In this document: piece after piece, positions 40,568-49,398 of the stretch
How positions within the stretch are numbered: position 1 is the stretch's first letter
Layout: every line of letters starts with the position of its first letter
Source of the DNA: Polaromonas sp.
GTDB taxonomy: Bacteria > Pseudomonadota > Gammaproteobacteria > Burkholderiales > Burkholderiaceae_C
Assembly (NCBI GenBank): GCA_021153985.1
Contig: JAJKJM010000061.1
Span: 1-64,000, forward strand
Reading direction: 5' to 3'
Length of the DNA: 64,000 bases
Program-made: the position numbers and the translations under genes
Notes under the pieces: model-generated
What the model was told of the DNA's origin: nothing
Databases searched by the model: none
What the model saw: the letters and a program-made list of their open reading frames with translations, nothing else

Positions 40568-40738
40568 TGCGTGTTCATTCACGCATCAACCGGGTAACCA
40601 ACCCCGGAAAATCTGGAAGCAATCACTTGCTTCCATCGCACTGGAGACGATTCATCTCTCTTTTGCGGAAGCCCGACGGCATGAGCATTACGCCCGCCGT
40701 CAACCCCGGTCGGCCTCGCTGCCCGGGGTTTTTCTTTT
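40568..40738 (+). ncRNA. Candidate structured leader RNA/sRNA ending in a rho-independent terminator
   Basis: Consecutive perfect hairpins: TGCGTG/CACGCA, CCGGG/CCCGG, GGAAGCAA-TCAC-TTGCTTCC, GACGGC/GCCGTC, AACCCCGG/CCGGGGTT + TTTCTTTT. Confidence 0.5.
40702..40738 (+). terminator. Rho-independent terminator
   Basis: AACCCCGG (40702-40709) / CCGGGGTT (40723-40730), then TTTCTTTT. Confidence 0.85.
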
Positions 40739-40829
40739 GGGTTCTCCGTCTTCAATGCCCCCTCCGGGTGACCGTCTTTTTCAATTAAATCATTGACCTA
40801 TCGGCTTCGGCGTTAAAAACTCCACGGCT

Positions 40830-43800
40830 ATGGCAATCAAAGATTTGAAGAATAAATGGCGGGAATTCAATTGGCGAGAGATCAAATGGCGAGAAATCGG
40901 GGAGTCTTTGCCGGCCAGGACGGCCGCGGTAGCCCGCTCGCCGCTCTGGCAACGCCGTGCGGCGTGGGGGGTCGGCAGTTTGCTGTTGCTGTGGGCGCTG
41001 GCCTATGCGGCCGTACCCTCCATCCTCAAGTCGCAAATCGAGAAAATTGCCTCTGAAAAGCTGGGCCGGCAGGTCACGGTGGGCGAGGTGGACTTCAAAC
41101 CCTGGTCGCTGGAGCTCACCCTGCGCGACCTGGCCATCGCCAGGGCTGGCGCCGGGGCTTCTCAAACCCCATCTCCCCAGGAAACGCCCCAGCTTTCCAT
41201 CAAACGCCTATATATAGATGCCGAACTCGAATCCCTGCTGCGCCTGGCGCCGGTGGCCGATGCGGTGCAGGTTGACGAACCCGTGGTGTTTCTCACTCAT
41301 CAGGGCGAGGGCCGCTACGACGTCGACGACATCCTGGAGCGCTTCAAGACGCCTGAGGATGCACCGGCCAGCGACCCGCCGAAGTTCGCGGTCTACAACA
41401 TCGTGGTCAGCGGCGGGCGCATGGACTACACCGACCGGCCCGTCGGCAAGACCCACGAACTGCGCGAGCTGGGCCTGTCGGTGCCGTTCCTGAGCAACCT
41501 CAAGTCCCAGCGCGAGGTCAAAACCTCGCCGCACCTGGCCTTCAAACTCAATGGCAGCAGTTTTGACACCGCCGCCGAAGGCACGCCCTTTGCCCAGACC
41601 CACAAGACCGACGTTACCCTCACGCTGCGCGGTTTTGATTTGAACCCTTACCTGGCGTACTGGCCAGCCAGCTTGCCCGTCAAATTGCAGGCCGCTGTGC
41701 TGCATGCCGACGCCAAGGTGGCGTTTGAGCAGACGCCGGCCACCGTGGTGAGGATCTCAGGCACCGTGACAGCCGAAAAAGTCCGGCTGCTGACGGCGCA
41801 GGCCGGCCAGCCGGCAGCCACGGCACCGGCCAAAAAAAGCGGCACCGCCAGCGAAACCCCGCCGGCCACCCGGCCCGACCTGCTGGCCTTTGACCGCCTG
41901 CAGATCACCATGGACGATGTTCGCCCCCTTGAGCAGTTCGTCAAACTTTCCGCGGTGGAGCTCACCGCGCCCACGCTGTCGCTGGCCCGTGACCGGGCAG
42001 GGCGGCTGAACCTGATGGCGTCGTCCGGCGCCCCGGTTGCTATTAAAAAAGTAGCGACAACCCAAGGTGCCGAAAGGGCTGGAGGCCAAAATGATTCGAA
42101 AAATCCAGCCGCAACCGCCTCGGCCGCCAGCGGCCCCGCAGCCGCATCACCCGCCGGCCAACCCCCGGTGGCCACGCCCTGGAAGGTAGAGGTAGCCCGC
42201 GTCGCCGTACGTGGCGGCCGCGTGAACTGGCTGGACGAGACCCTGGCCTCGCCCGCCGACATCCGCCTGAGCGGCCTGGCGCTCAATGCCTCGGCCATCG
42301 CCATGCCTTTTGCGGCCGGCGCGCCCATGAAGTTCGATGGTTCGGTGGGGCTGGAGCCGCCCCCCGCGCCCTCCGCACCGGCAAAGCCCACAGCCAAAAA
42401 GCCGATCAAGCCCGCTGCCCAAACTGCAGCACCCGAGGCCGTAGCCACGCCCGCGCTTCTCACCTTTAACGGCACCGCCACCGACCAGGCCGCGCAAGTC
42501 AGCGCCAACGTGGCGGCCTGGCCGCTGGGCATGGCCGCTAAATACATCGGCCAGTTTCTGTTGCCCGCGCTGAACGGCCAGCTCGATGCCCAGCTGGGTG
42601 TGAACTGGCAAGCCCCCAGCGGCGACAAACCGCAGGCGCTGCAAATCACCGCGCCGCAAATCGCCCTGAGCGAGGTGCAGCTGGCCCAGGGCAAGGTGTC
42701 GCTGGTGTCCGTCAAACGGGTAGAACTGGCGCAGGTCGACATCGACGTGACCGGCCAGACCTTCAAGGCGGCCAGGCTGCAGCTGATCGAGCCGAAGGCC
42801 AAGGTCGACCGCGACAGCGATAAACGCTGGATGTACGAGCGCTGGATGGTGGGGCGCGCCTCAAGCGGCTCAGCTTCCGCGCCCCCGCCCCCCACCGACG
42901 CCGCACCCCGCGCGTCCGCGCCCTCATGGTCCGTGGCTGTGCAAGACGTGCAGCTCGAAGGCGGCGCCATGTCGTTTTCCGACAAGGCCTTTGGCGATGG
43001 TCACAAGCCCGTGGCTTTTGAAGTCAGTGCGGCCAAAGCCCAACTGGGCGGCTTGCTGCTGGACGACAGGCCTGCCTCCAAAGCCCAGGCCGCCAAGCCC
43101 ATGCCGCTGACGGCGTCGTTGCGGCTGGCCACCGGCCGGTTTGAACCCGGCAAGGTCGACTTCAACGGCAGCATGGGCCTGGCGCCTGTCCAGGCGCAAG
43201 GCCGGCTGGTGGTCGACCGGCTGCCTTTGCAGGCCTTTGAGCCCTACCTGGCCGACGCCCTCAATATCGAGTTGCTACGCGCTGACGCCAGCTTCAAAGG
43301 CCGCGTCGCTTACCGCCAGCTCCCGGCCGGCACGCAGGCACAGGTGACGGGCGATGTGTCGCTGGAAGAATTCCGCGCCAACACACTGGCGCCCAGCGAA
43401 GACCTGCTGGCCTGGAAAGCGCTGAACCTGCGCGGCCTGAATGTGGCGCTGGAGCCGGCCAAAGCCACGCGGGTGGACGTGAAGGAAACCGTGCTCACCG
43501 ACTTCTTTGCGCGCGTGATCGTCATGCCCGACGGCCGCATCAACCTGCAGGACCTGGTCAAGGGCAACGCGCCCGACGCATCGGCGCCCTTGGCGGCAGA
43601 TGCTACAAAAACGATAGCGACTAGCCAAGGCGCTACTTTGGCTAGCGGCCAAATAGGCTCACAAACCTCAGCGCAGCCGATCAGCCCGCAGGCCTCGGTG
43701 CCGGCGTCTGGCGGCCCGCCCGCCATCGTCAGCTTCGGCCCTATCAGCCTGATCAACGGCAAGGTGCTGTTCTCCGACCGCTTCGTCAAACCTAATTACT

Positions 43801-44939
43801 CGGCTGACCTGACCGAGCTGACCGGCAAGCTCAGCGCGTTTTCTTCAGTGGCGCCCGCCGCTGCGACCGGCGGCGCACCGCTTGCGCCGAACATGGCCGA
43901 CCTTGAACTGCGCGGCCGGGCCGAGGGCACCGCCTCGCTTGAAATCCTGGGCAAGCTTAACCCGCTGGCCAAGCCGCTGGCGCTGGACATCAAAGGCAAG
44001 GTGCGCGACCTGGAGTTGCCCCCGCTATCACCGTATTCCGTCAAGTATTCGGGCTACGGCATCAACCGCGGCAAGCTCAGCGTTGACGTGGGCTATGTGG
44101 TGTTGCCTGACGGCCGCCTCACGGCCACCAACAAGGTCATTCTCAATCAGCTGGCCTTCGGCGAGAAGGTGCCGGGTTCCACCGCCAGCCTGCCGGTCAA
44201 ACTGGCAGTCGCCTTGCTGGCAGACCGCAACGGCGTCATCGACATCGACCTGCCCATCAGCGGCTCGCTCAATGACCCGCAGTTCAGCCTCGGGCCCATC
44301 ATCGTCAAGGTCATCATCAATGTGATCGTCAAGGCGATCACCGCGCCCTTCAGCTTGCTGGCTAGCGCCTTGGGCGGGGGCGGTGAAGAACTCAGCACGG
44401 TGGGCTTTAATGCCGGTAGCGCCGAGCTGGGCCCCGAGGCCAAGGCCGGCCTGGACAAAGTGGCCAAGGCGCTGGCCGAAAGGCCCTCGCTGCAGCTCAC
44501 CGTGGTCGGCACCAGCAGCGTCGAAGCCGAGCGCGACGGCTTCAAGCGCGAGCGGCTCGACTCGCTGGTGCGCGCTGAAAAACGCCGCGCCACCGTGAAG
44601 GAGGGCGGCACCACCTCCGCCGCCATCAGCATCAGCCCGGCCGAATACCCCGCCTTGCTCAAAGAAGTCTACAAACGCGCCGACATGCCCAAGCCGCGCA
44701 ACCTGATCGGGCTGGCCAAAGACTTGCCCGTGTCCGAGATGGAAAAATTGCTGCTGGCCGACATCCAGGTCAACGACAGTGCCATGCGGGAGCTGGCGGT
44801 GCAGCGCGGCGTGGCGGTCAAAGACTACCTGGCATCGCGGGATTTACCCCCTGAAAGGCTTTTTCTGGGCGCCGCCAAGGCCATACCGCCCGAGGCCAAA
44901 TGGACCCCCCGCGCAGAACTGAATTTGGCGATGCCTTAA
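40830..44939 (+). CDS. DUF748 (AsmA-like) large envelope protein
   Basis: 1369 aa, N-terminal TM, AsmA-like repeats, C-terminal segment VGFNAGSAELGPEAKAGLDKVAKALAERPSLQLTVVGTSS; contains repeats E and F. Confidence 0.85.
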   Translation: MAIKDLKNKWREFNWREIKWREIGESLPARTAAVARSPLWQRRAAWGVGSLLLLWALAYAAVPSILKSQIEKIASEKLGRQVTVGEVDFKPWSLELTLRDLAIARAGAGASQTPSPQETPQLSIKRLYIDAELESLLRLAPVADAVQVDEPVVFLTHQGEGRYDVDDILERFKTPEDAPASDPPKFAVYNIVVSGGRMDYTDRPVGKTHELRELGLSVPFLSNLKSQREVKTSPHLAFKLNGSSFDTAAEGTPFAQTHKTDVTLTLRGFDLNPYLAYWPASLPVKLQAAVLHADAKVAFEQTPATVVRISGTVTAEKVRLLTAQAGQPAATAPAKKSGTASETPPATRPDLLAFDRLQITMDDVRPLEQFVKLSAVELTAPTLSLARDRAGRLNLMASSGAPVAIKKVATTQGAERAGGQNDSKNPAATASAASGPAAASPAGQPPVATPWKVEVARVAVRGGRVNWLDETLASPADIRLSGLALNASAIAMPFAAGAPMKFDGSVGLEPPPAPSAPAKPTAKKPIKPAAQTAAPEAVATPALLTFNGTATDQAAQVSANVAAWPLGMAAKYIGQFLLPALNGQLDAQLGVNWQAPSGDKPQALQITAPQIALSEVQLAQGKVSLVSVKRVELAQVDIDVTGQTFKAARLQLIEPKAKVDRDSDKRWMYERWMVGRASSGSASAPPPPTDAAPRASAPSWSVAVQDVQLEGGAMSFSDKAFGDGHKPVAFEVSAAKAQLGGLLLDDRPASKAQAAKPMPLTASLRLATGRFEPGKVDFNGSMGLAPVQAQGRLVVDRLPLQAFEPYLADALNIELLRADASFKGRVAYRQLPAGTQAQVTGDVSLEEFRANTLAPSEDLLAWKALNLRGLNVALEPAKATRVDVKETVLTDFFARVIVMPDGRINLQDLVKGNAPDASAPLAADATKTIATSQGATLASGQIGSQTSAQPISPQASVPASGGPPAIVSFGPISLINGKVLFSDRFVKPNYSADLTELTGKLSAFSSVAPAAATGGAPLAPNMADLELRGRAEGTASLEILGKLNPLAKPLALDIKGKVRDLELPPLSPYSVKYSGYGINRGKLSVDVGYVVLPDGRLTATNKVILNQLAFGEKVPGSTASLPVKLAVALLADRNGVIDIDLPISGSLNDPQFSLGPIIVKVIINVIVKAITAPFSLLASALGGGGEELSTVGFNAGSAELGPEAKAGLDKVAKALAERPSLQLTVVGTSSVEAERDGFKRERLDSLVRAEKRRATVKEGGTTSAAISISPAEYPALLKEVYKRADMPKPRNLIGLAKDLPVSEMEKLLLADIQVNDSAMRELAVQRGVAVKDYLASRDLPPERLFLGAAKAIPPEAKWTPRAELNLAMP
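42040..42087 (-). repeat. 48-bp dispersed palindromic repeat, copy E (inside DUF748 gene)
   Basis: Reverse complement GGCCTCCAGCCC TTTCGGCACCT TGGGTTGTCGCTACTTTTTTAATAG. Confidence 0.88.
43603..43650 (-). repeat. 48-bp dispersed palindromic repeat, copy F (inside DUF748 gene)
   Basis: Reverse complement GGCCGCTAGCCA AAGTAGCGCCT TGGCTAGTCGCTATCGTTTTTGTAG; 8-bp inverted repeat CTAGCCAA/TTGGCTAG. Confidence 0.88.
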
Positions 44940-45124
44940 AAAAGGCGAAAATAGCGTCAGTGCTTTATTGATAAAGCTTTATGGGGCTCTTGGGCCTGGG
45001 CGCGCAACACGGAGTTGCGGCGCCGGCCCCCCATCCAATCCAACATCCGCTGCCGCCCGCAAAGTCCCCCAATTTCCCGGGAGCCTTGTGGCTGGCGGCA
45101 CTTATTTTTTGACTTTGCGCTCCC

Positions 45125-47971
45125 ATGTTTGCTCCCATGTTTAAATCTTCCAAACCAGACACCCCCGCCGTGAAAACGCCCACCACCAAGCAGGCCGAGG
45201 CCCATCCGCTGGACGGCTTGACCGGCGGCGCATTTTCCGCGCCCACCTCGGGTGAGCGCACCGCGCGCATCCGCACCTGGCTGGCCACCGAGCCTTCAGC
45301 CGAGCAGATGGCCGAGGTCTACAAGGACCTGGCCAACCGCGACAAGGGAGCCGCCAAGCCGCTGAAAGAAAAGCTCGACGAAATCAAACGCAGCAAGGGC
45401 CAGGAAGCCGTGGCCGCCGAATGGGCCGAAAAAGCCCAGGCCCTGCTGGCCGTGCCCAAGCTCAACCTGGCCGACGCCTTGGCTTGGCAGCGCGACGCCG
45501 CCAAAGCCGGCGCGCCGCTGTCCAAAGAGCCGCTGGCCGGCTTGAAGGGCCAGCTGGCCGACCGCGTCAAAACGATTGAAGACCTGCAGCACCGCACCCA
45601 GGTGCAGCGCGAAGCCGCTGTGCTGCTGGCCCAGCGCACCGAAGTGCTGTCGCTCAAGCCCTGGCGCGATGCCGAAGCCGCGCTCGAATCGCTGCGTGGC
45701 GATGTCACGCACTGGCAGACGCAGGCTGATGAGATCACGCATGACGCCAACTGGGCCAGCGTGGACGCGAAATTCCCGCCGCTGCTCGACGCATCGCGCG
45801 GGCAATTGCTGGCTGTGTGGGAAGCCTTCCAGGGCGCGCTTGCACAAGCGCAAAAGGCCGCTGAAGATGCCGCCGCACCACTGCCTGCCGTGCCTGTATG
45901 GGCAGACGAGCTGCGCGCCGCGCGCGGCCTGCCGCCCGCAGCGGGCGACCAGCCTGCACGCGCACCCAAGGCCAAGATTGATCCGGCCGTGCTCAAAGAC
46001 ATGCGCGAAAAATCGTCCGCCATCGTGCAGGAAGCACTGAAGCGGCTTGAGCATGAAGTGGGCGAAGGCCACGGCAAGTCCACGCCCAAGGTCGCCGCTG
46101 ACCTGCGCCAGGCCCTGAAGGAAAACATCCGCAACATCGACAGCAAGCTCGAAGCCGCCGCACACGCCGCATTGACGGCTGCCGGTGAACTCGAAGGCTG
46201 GCAGCGCTGGCGCGCCGACCAGATCCGCGAAGAGCTGGTCGTCAAGGCCGAGGCCCTGGTGGCCAAGCCGCTGGGCGGCCGCAAGCAACAAGAGGCCCTG
46301 CGCGCCATGCGCGAGCAGTGGAAGACCAGCGACCAGGGCGGCACGCCCAACCACGCTTTGTGGAAGCGTTTTGACGACGCCTGCAATGAAGCGCACAAGG
46401 TTGTCGAAGCCTGGCTCGAGAAGGTCAAAGAACAAAGCGAAGCCGTCAAGGCCGAGCGCAAGCTGCTGATCGACGAAGTGCTGGCCTGGGCCGAAGCCAA
46501 CAAGGGCAACACCGACTGGAAGCACCACATCCGCAGCCTGAACGGCTTTGTCGAAAAATGGCGCGACGCCGGCCACCTGGGCGAAAAGGCATTTGCCGAA
46601 ATCCAGCCCGTGTGGAAAGCCGCGATGGAAACCGCGGACGCGGCGCTGACCGCCGCTCGCACCGAAAGCATCGCGCGGCGCAAGGCCATGATTGAAGAGG
46701 CCAACGTGCTGGGCGCTGAGCCGCAGCTGCGTATCGACGCCGTCAAGTCGCTGCAGCAGCGCTGGCAGCACGAAGCGCAAGCCGTGCCGATTGAGCGCAA
46801 GCAAGAGCAAAAGATGTGGGACGCCTTCCGCAAACCCATCGACGACGCCTTCCAGCGCAAGACCGCCGAGCGCGAAAAAGCTGATGCAGCCCTGGGCGAA
46901 TATGACCGCATGGTGCTCGAAGCATCCAAGGCTGTTGAAGCCGCCACCGCCAGCGGCGATGTACAGAAAATCCACGCCGCTGCCAAGGCGCTGGAAGCCA
47001 TTGTGCGTGGGCAGGTGCCCGTGCCCGCACCAACTGCCGCACCGGCCGCGCCGACCGTTGAGGCTGCGCTGGCCGACGCGAACGCCGCGCCGGTTTCCAA
47101 GGAAAATGAGGCTGTAGCCCAGGCAGAATCTGAACATGCAGCTACAGAAACCATAGCAACGGCGACACCGACCGATGCAGTGGAAGAAGCCGCAGCCGCT
47201 GAATTCGCCGAATCCAGCGAGCCTGCCAGCGCACCTGCTGAACCCGCACCCGCACCAAAGCCAGCACCCAAGCCGGTGATTGCACGGCGCGGCGACGACC
47301 GCCCCGGCATGAAGAAAGCCGAGCCGGCACCCGCAGGACGCGGCGGCAAATTTGGCGACCGCAAAGATGCGCGTCCCGGCAGCAAGCCCGGCGGCCCGCG
47401 CCAGAGCACCGACAACAAGTTCGAACCCTACCGTGAAGGCCGTGACGACCGCGGCCCGCGTGGCGCTGACCGTGGCGACCGCAGCGCACGCTCCGCCTTT
47501 GAAGAGCGCGGCCCGCGCCTGGGCGACGCTGCTTTCCGCGCCCAGCGCGAAGCCTTTGAAGCGGCCAACAATGCCCTGAAGAAGCTCGCCATGCAGGCGC
47601 ACGGCGAGGTGCTGACCAACCTGCTCACCGCCTGGGAAAAGCGCGACCCGGCGCAACTGCCGAGCGCGCAGGACCTTGGCAAGGCCGTGCCCACAGCCGT
47701 GCGCAACCGCTGGGTGCAAGCCGTCAGCACGCCCTCGGGCAAGGACGCCTCCGAAGCGCTGCTGCGACTGGAAATCGCCGCCGAACTGCCGACGCCGGCC
47801 GAGCACATCAGCGCGCGCCGCATGCTGCAACTGCAACTGCTCACCAAGCGCAATGCACCGGCACCGGCCGAAACCTGGGGCGAAGACGCAGCCCAGGTGC
47901 TGGCCGCCGACTTTGACCCCACCAATGCGCGGCGCGTGCAGAACGTGCTGAAGGCGCTGCTCAAACGATGA
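45125..47971 (+). CDS. DUF349 domain-containing protein
   Basis: Repeated W..F......R.R/K coiled-coil modules, P/A-rich linker, long helical architecture typical of DUF349 proteins. Confidence 0.82.
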   Translation: MFAPMFKSSKPDTPAVKTPTTKQAEAHPLDGLTGGAFSAPTSGERTARIRTWLATEPSAEQMAEVYKDLANRDKGAAKPLKEKLDEIKRSKGQEAVAAEWAEKAQALLAVPKLNLADALAWQRDAAKAGAPLSKEPLAGLKGQLADRVKTIEDLQHRTQVQREAAVLLAQRTEVLSLKPWRDAEAALESLRGDVTHWQTQADEITHDANWASVDAKFPPLLDASRGQLLAVWEAFQGALAQAQKAAEDAAAPLPAVPVWADELRAARGLPPAAGDQPARAPKAKIDPAVLKDMREKSSAIVQEALKRLEHEVGEGHGKSTPKVAADLRQALKENIRNIDSKLEAAAHAALTAAGELEGWQRWRADQIREELVVKAEALVAKPLGGRKQQEALRAMREQWKTSDQGGTPNHALWKRFDDACNEAHKVVEAWLEKVKEQSEAVKAERKLLIDEVLAWAEANKGNTDWKHHIRSLNGFVEKWRDAGHLGEKAFAEIQPVWKAAMETADAALTAARTESIARRKAMIEEANVLGAEPQLRIDAVKSLQQRWQHEAQAVPIERKQEQKMWDAFRKPIDDAFQRKTAEREKADAALGEYDRMVLEASKAVEAATASGDVQKIHAAAKALEAIVRGQVPVPAPTAAPAAPTVEAALADANAAPVSKENEAVAQAESEHAATETIATATPTDAVEEAAAAEFAESSEPASAPAEPAPAPKPAPKPVIARRGDDRPGMKKAEPAPAGRGGKFGDRKDARPGSKPGGPRQSTDNKFEPYREGRDDRGPRGADRGDRSARSAFEERGPRLGDAAFRAQREAFEAANNALKKLAMQAHGEVLTNLLTAWEKRDPAQLPSAQDLGKAVPTAVRNRWVQAVSTPSGKDASEALLRLEIAAELPTPAEHISARRMLQLQLLTKRNAPAPAETWGEDAAQVLAADFDPTNARRVQNVLKALLKR
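47109..47156 (+). repeat. 48-bp dispersed palindromic repeat, copy G (inside DUF349 gene linker)
   Basis: AGGCTGTAGCCC AGGCAGAATCT GAACATGCAGCTACAGAAACCATAG. Confidence 0.78.
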
Positions 47972-48645
47972 GTGTGGACGCCGCTGCTGTGGTGGCGGTG
48001 TCAGACCGCCAGCAGACGCTCGGCGAGGAAATCGCCAACAGCGTCAGCCACGGTGTTGCCTTGCTGGCGGCCGTAGTGGCGGCGCCATTCCTGGTGGTTG
48101 CCAGCGTGCGTAGCGGCGATGCCATCGACATCGCCGCGGCCTGCGTGTTTGCCGCCACCATGGTGCTGCTGTACTTCACTTCGATGCTGTACCACGCGCT
48201 CCCGGCCGTGCGTGCGGCGCGTGCCAAAAGCGTGTTCCAGATCCTGGACCACGGCGCCATCTACCTGCTGATTGCCGGCACCTACACCCCATTCACGCTG
48301 GGCGTGCTGCGCGGGCCTTGGGGCTGGACTTTGTTCGGCCTCGTCTGGGCCATGGCGCTGGCGGGTGTGGCGGTGAAGGCTGTGGCGGGTATCCGCTACC
48401 CGCGCGTTTCCACAGCGTTGTATGTGGCGATGGGATGGATTGCCCTCATCGCCATCAAACCGATGCTGCAACTGATTCCGAACTGGGGCTTGTTCTGGCT
48501 GGTGGCTGGCGGGCTTTTCTACACGCTGGGTGTGGGCTTTTTTGCGACGGACTCACGGGTGCGCTATGGGCACTTTGTGTGGCATCTGTTTGTGGCGGCC
48601 GGTACGGCCTGTCACTGCGTGGCCGTGCTGTACTACGCGACTTAG
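47968..48645 (+). CDS. PAQR/hemolysin III family membrane protein
   Basis: GEEIANSVSHGVALLAAV; TSMLYHALP; VFQILDHGAIYLLIAGTYTPFTLGVLRGPWGW; GHFVWHLFVAAGTACHCVAV. Confidence 0.95.
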   Translation: MSVDAAAVVAVSDRQQTLGEEIANSVSHGVALLAAVVAAPFLVVASVRSGDAIDIAAACVFAATMVLLYFTSMLYHALPAVRAARAKSVFQILDHGAIYLLIAGTYTPFTLGVLRGPWGWTLFGLVWAMALAGVAVKAVAGIRYPRVSTALYVAMGWIALIAIKPMLQLIPNWGLFWLVAGGLFYTLGVGFFATDSRVRYGHFVWHLFVAAGTACHCVAVLYYAT

Positions 48646-48682
48646 GCTGAACTCCAGGCCGCGTTGCCGCAACGCCGCCGCA

Positions 48683-49288
48683 CTACGACAGCAACCGGAT
48701 CAACACATCCGGGTGAATACCCCAGCCCGCCAAGCCGGCCAGGCCCATCAACACGCCAAAACCCGTGGGCACCAGCGCCAGGAAGTAAAGCCACCAGAAA
48801 TGGGTCAGCGCCGTGACGGCCAGCAGTGAAATGGCAATGGCCAGCAGGGCGTCGGCCAGATCGAACTGGTCATCACGAAAATTGGCGGCGTCATAGTCTT
48901 TCTGGTCCTGCCCGGCTTGCGCCTTCAACTCGTCTTTCTTTCTGGCCTGCTCGGCCGCCAGTTGTTCGTATTGCGCAATGGCCTTCTGGTAGCTGGCCTG
49001 CTGCGACGCAGGCTGTGACGGGGCGGCGAGCTGCAGTTGCAGCAGCGTGCCTTTGGCGACTTCTTCGCGAATGTTGCGGGCCTGGTAGAAGCTCCAGTGG
49101 TCCAGCTTGTTGGCCTGGGCCTGCTGCATGGTCTGGACGATGTTGTCGTCCTTGACCTTGCAGATGCCCATGAAAGTGGCCAGCAGGGCAATCGTGATGG
49201 CGACAAACTGGTTCAGCTTGCGGAACTGCGCAAACGACGCGTCGTCGGTGTCGTCGCCTTTGGCAACTTCAAGCGGGTCTATGTCCAT
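48683..49288 (-). CDS. DUF4337-like membrane protein
   Basis: NQFVAITIALLATFMGICKVKDDNIVQTMQQAQANKLDHWSFYQARNIRE. Confidence 0.8.
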   Translation of the reverse strand: MDIDPLEVAKGDDTDDASFAQFRKLNQFVAITIALLATFMGICKVKDDNIVQTMQQAQANKLDHWSFYQARNIREEVAKGTLLQLQLAAPSQPASQQASYQKAIAQYEQLAAEQARKKDELKAQAGQDQKDYDAANFRDDQFDLADALLAIAISLLAVTALTHFWWLYFLALVPTGFGVLMGLAGLAGWGIHPDVLIRLLS

Positions 49289-49398
49289 GGGGGCCGATTC
49301 GTGAAAGAAAGTACGGTGATAAGCGGGCTGTCATGGTACCCCGCGCCTGTGAACGGCCGAAGCGGCGCGCCAGCTGATGGTGTATTGCCGCCGCAGTC

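Noticed and set aside
40471-40788. 105-aa plus-strand ORF overlapping the multi-hairpin region
   Set aside because: No domain signal, and the sequence is better explained by consecutive perfect hairpins and a terminator.
44950-44995. AATAGCGTCAGTGCTTTATTGATAAAGCTTTATGGGGC, a GCTTTAT/ATAAAGC palindrome after the DUF748 gene
   Set aside because: Resembles the 48-bp family in parts, but I could not align both arms at the fixed spacing; may be an eroded copy or unrelated terminator-like palindrome.
45296-47836. 846-aa minus-strand ORF (and the 699-aa one at 45319-47418) opposite the DUF349 gene
   Set aside because: GC-rich antisense open frames with biased His/Gly/Arg or Ser/Ala composition and no recognisable domains; the plus-strand gene is coherent.
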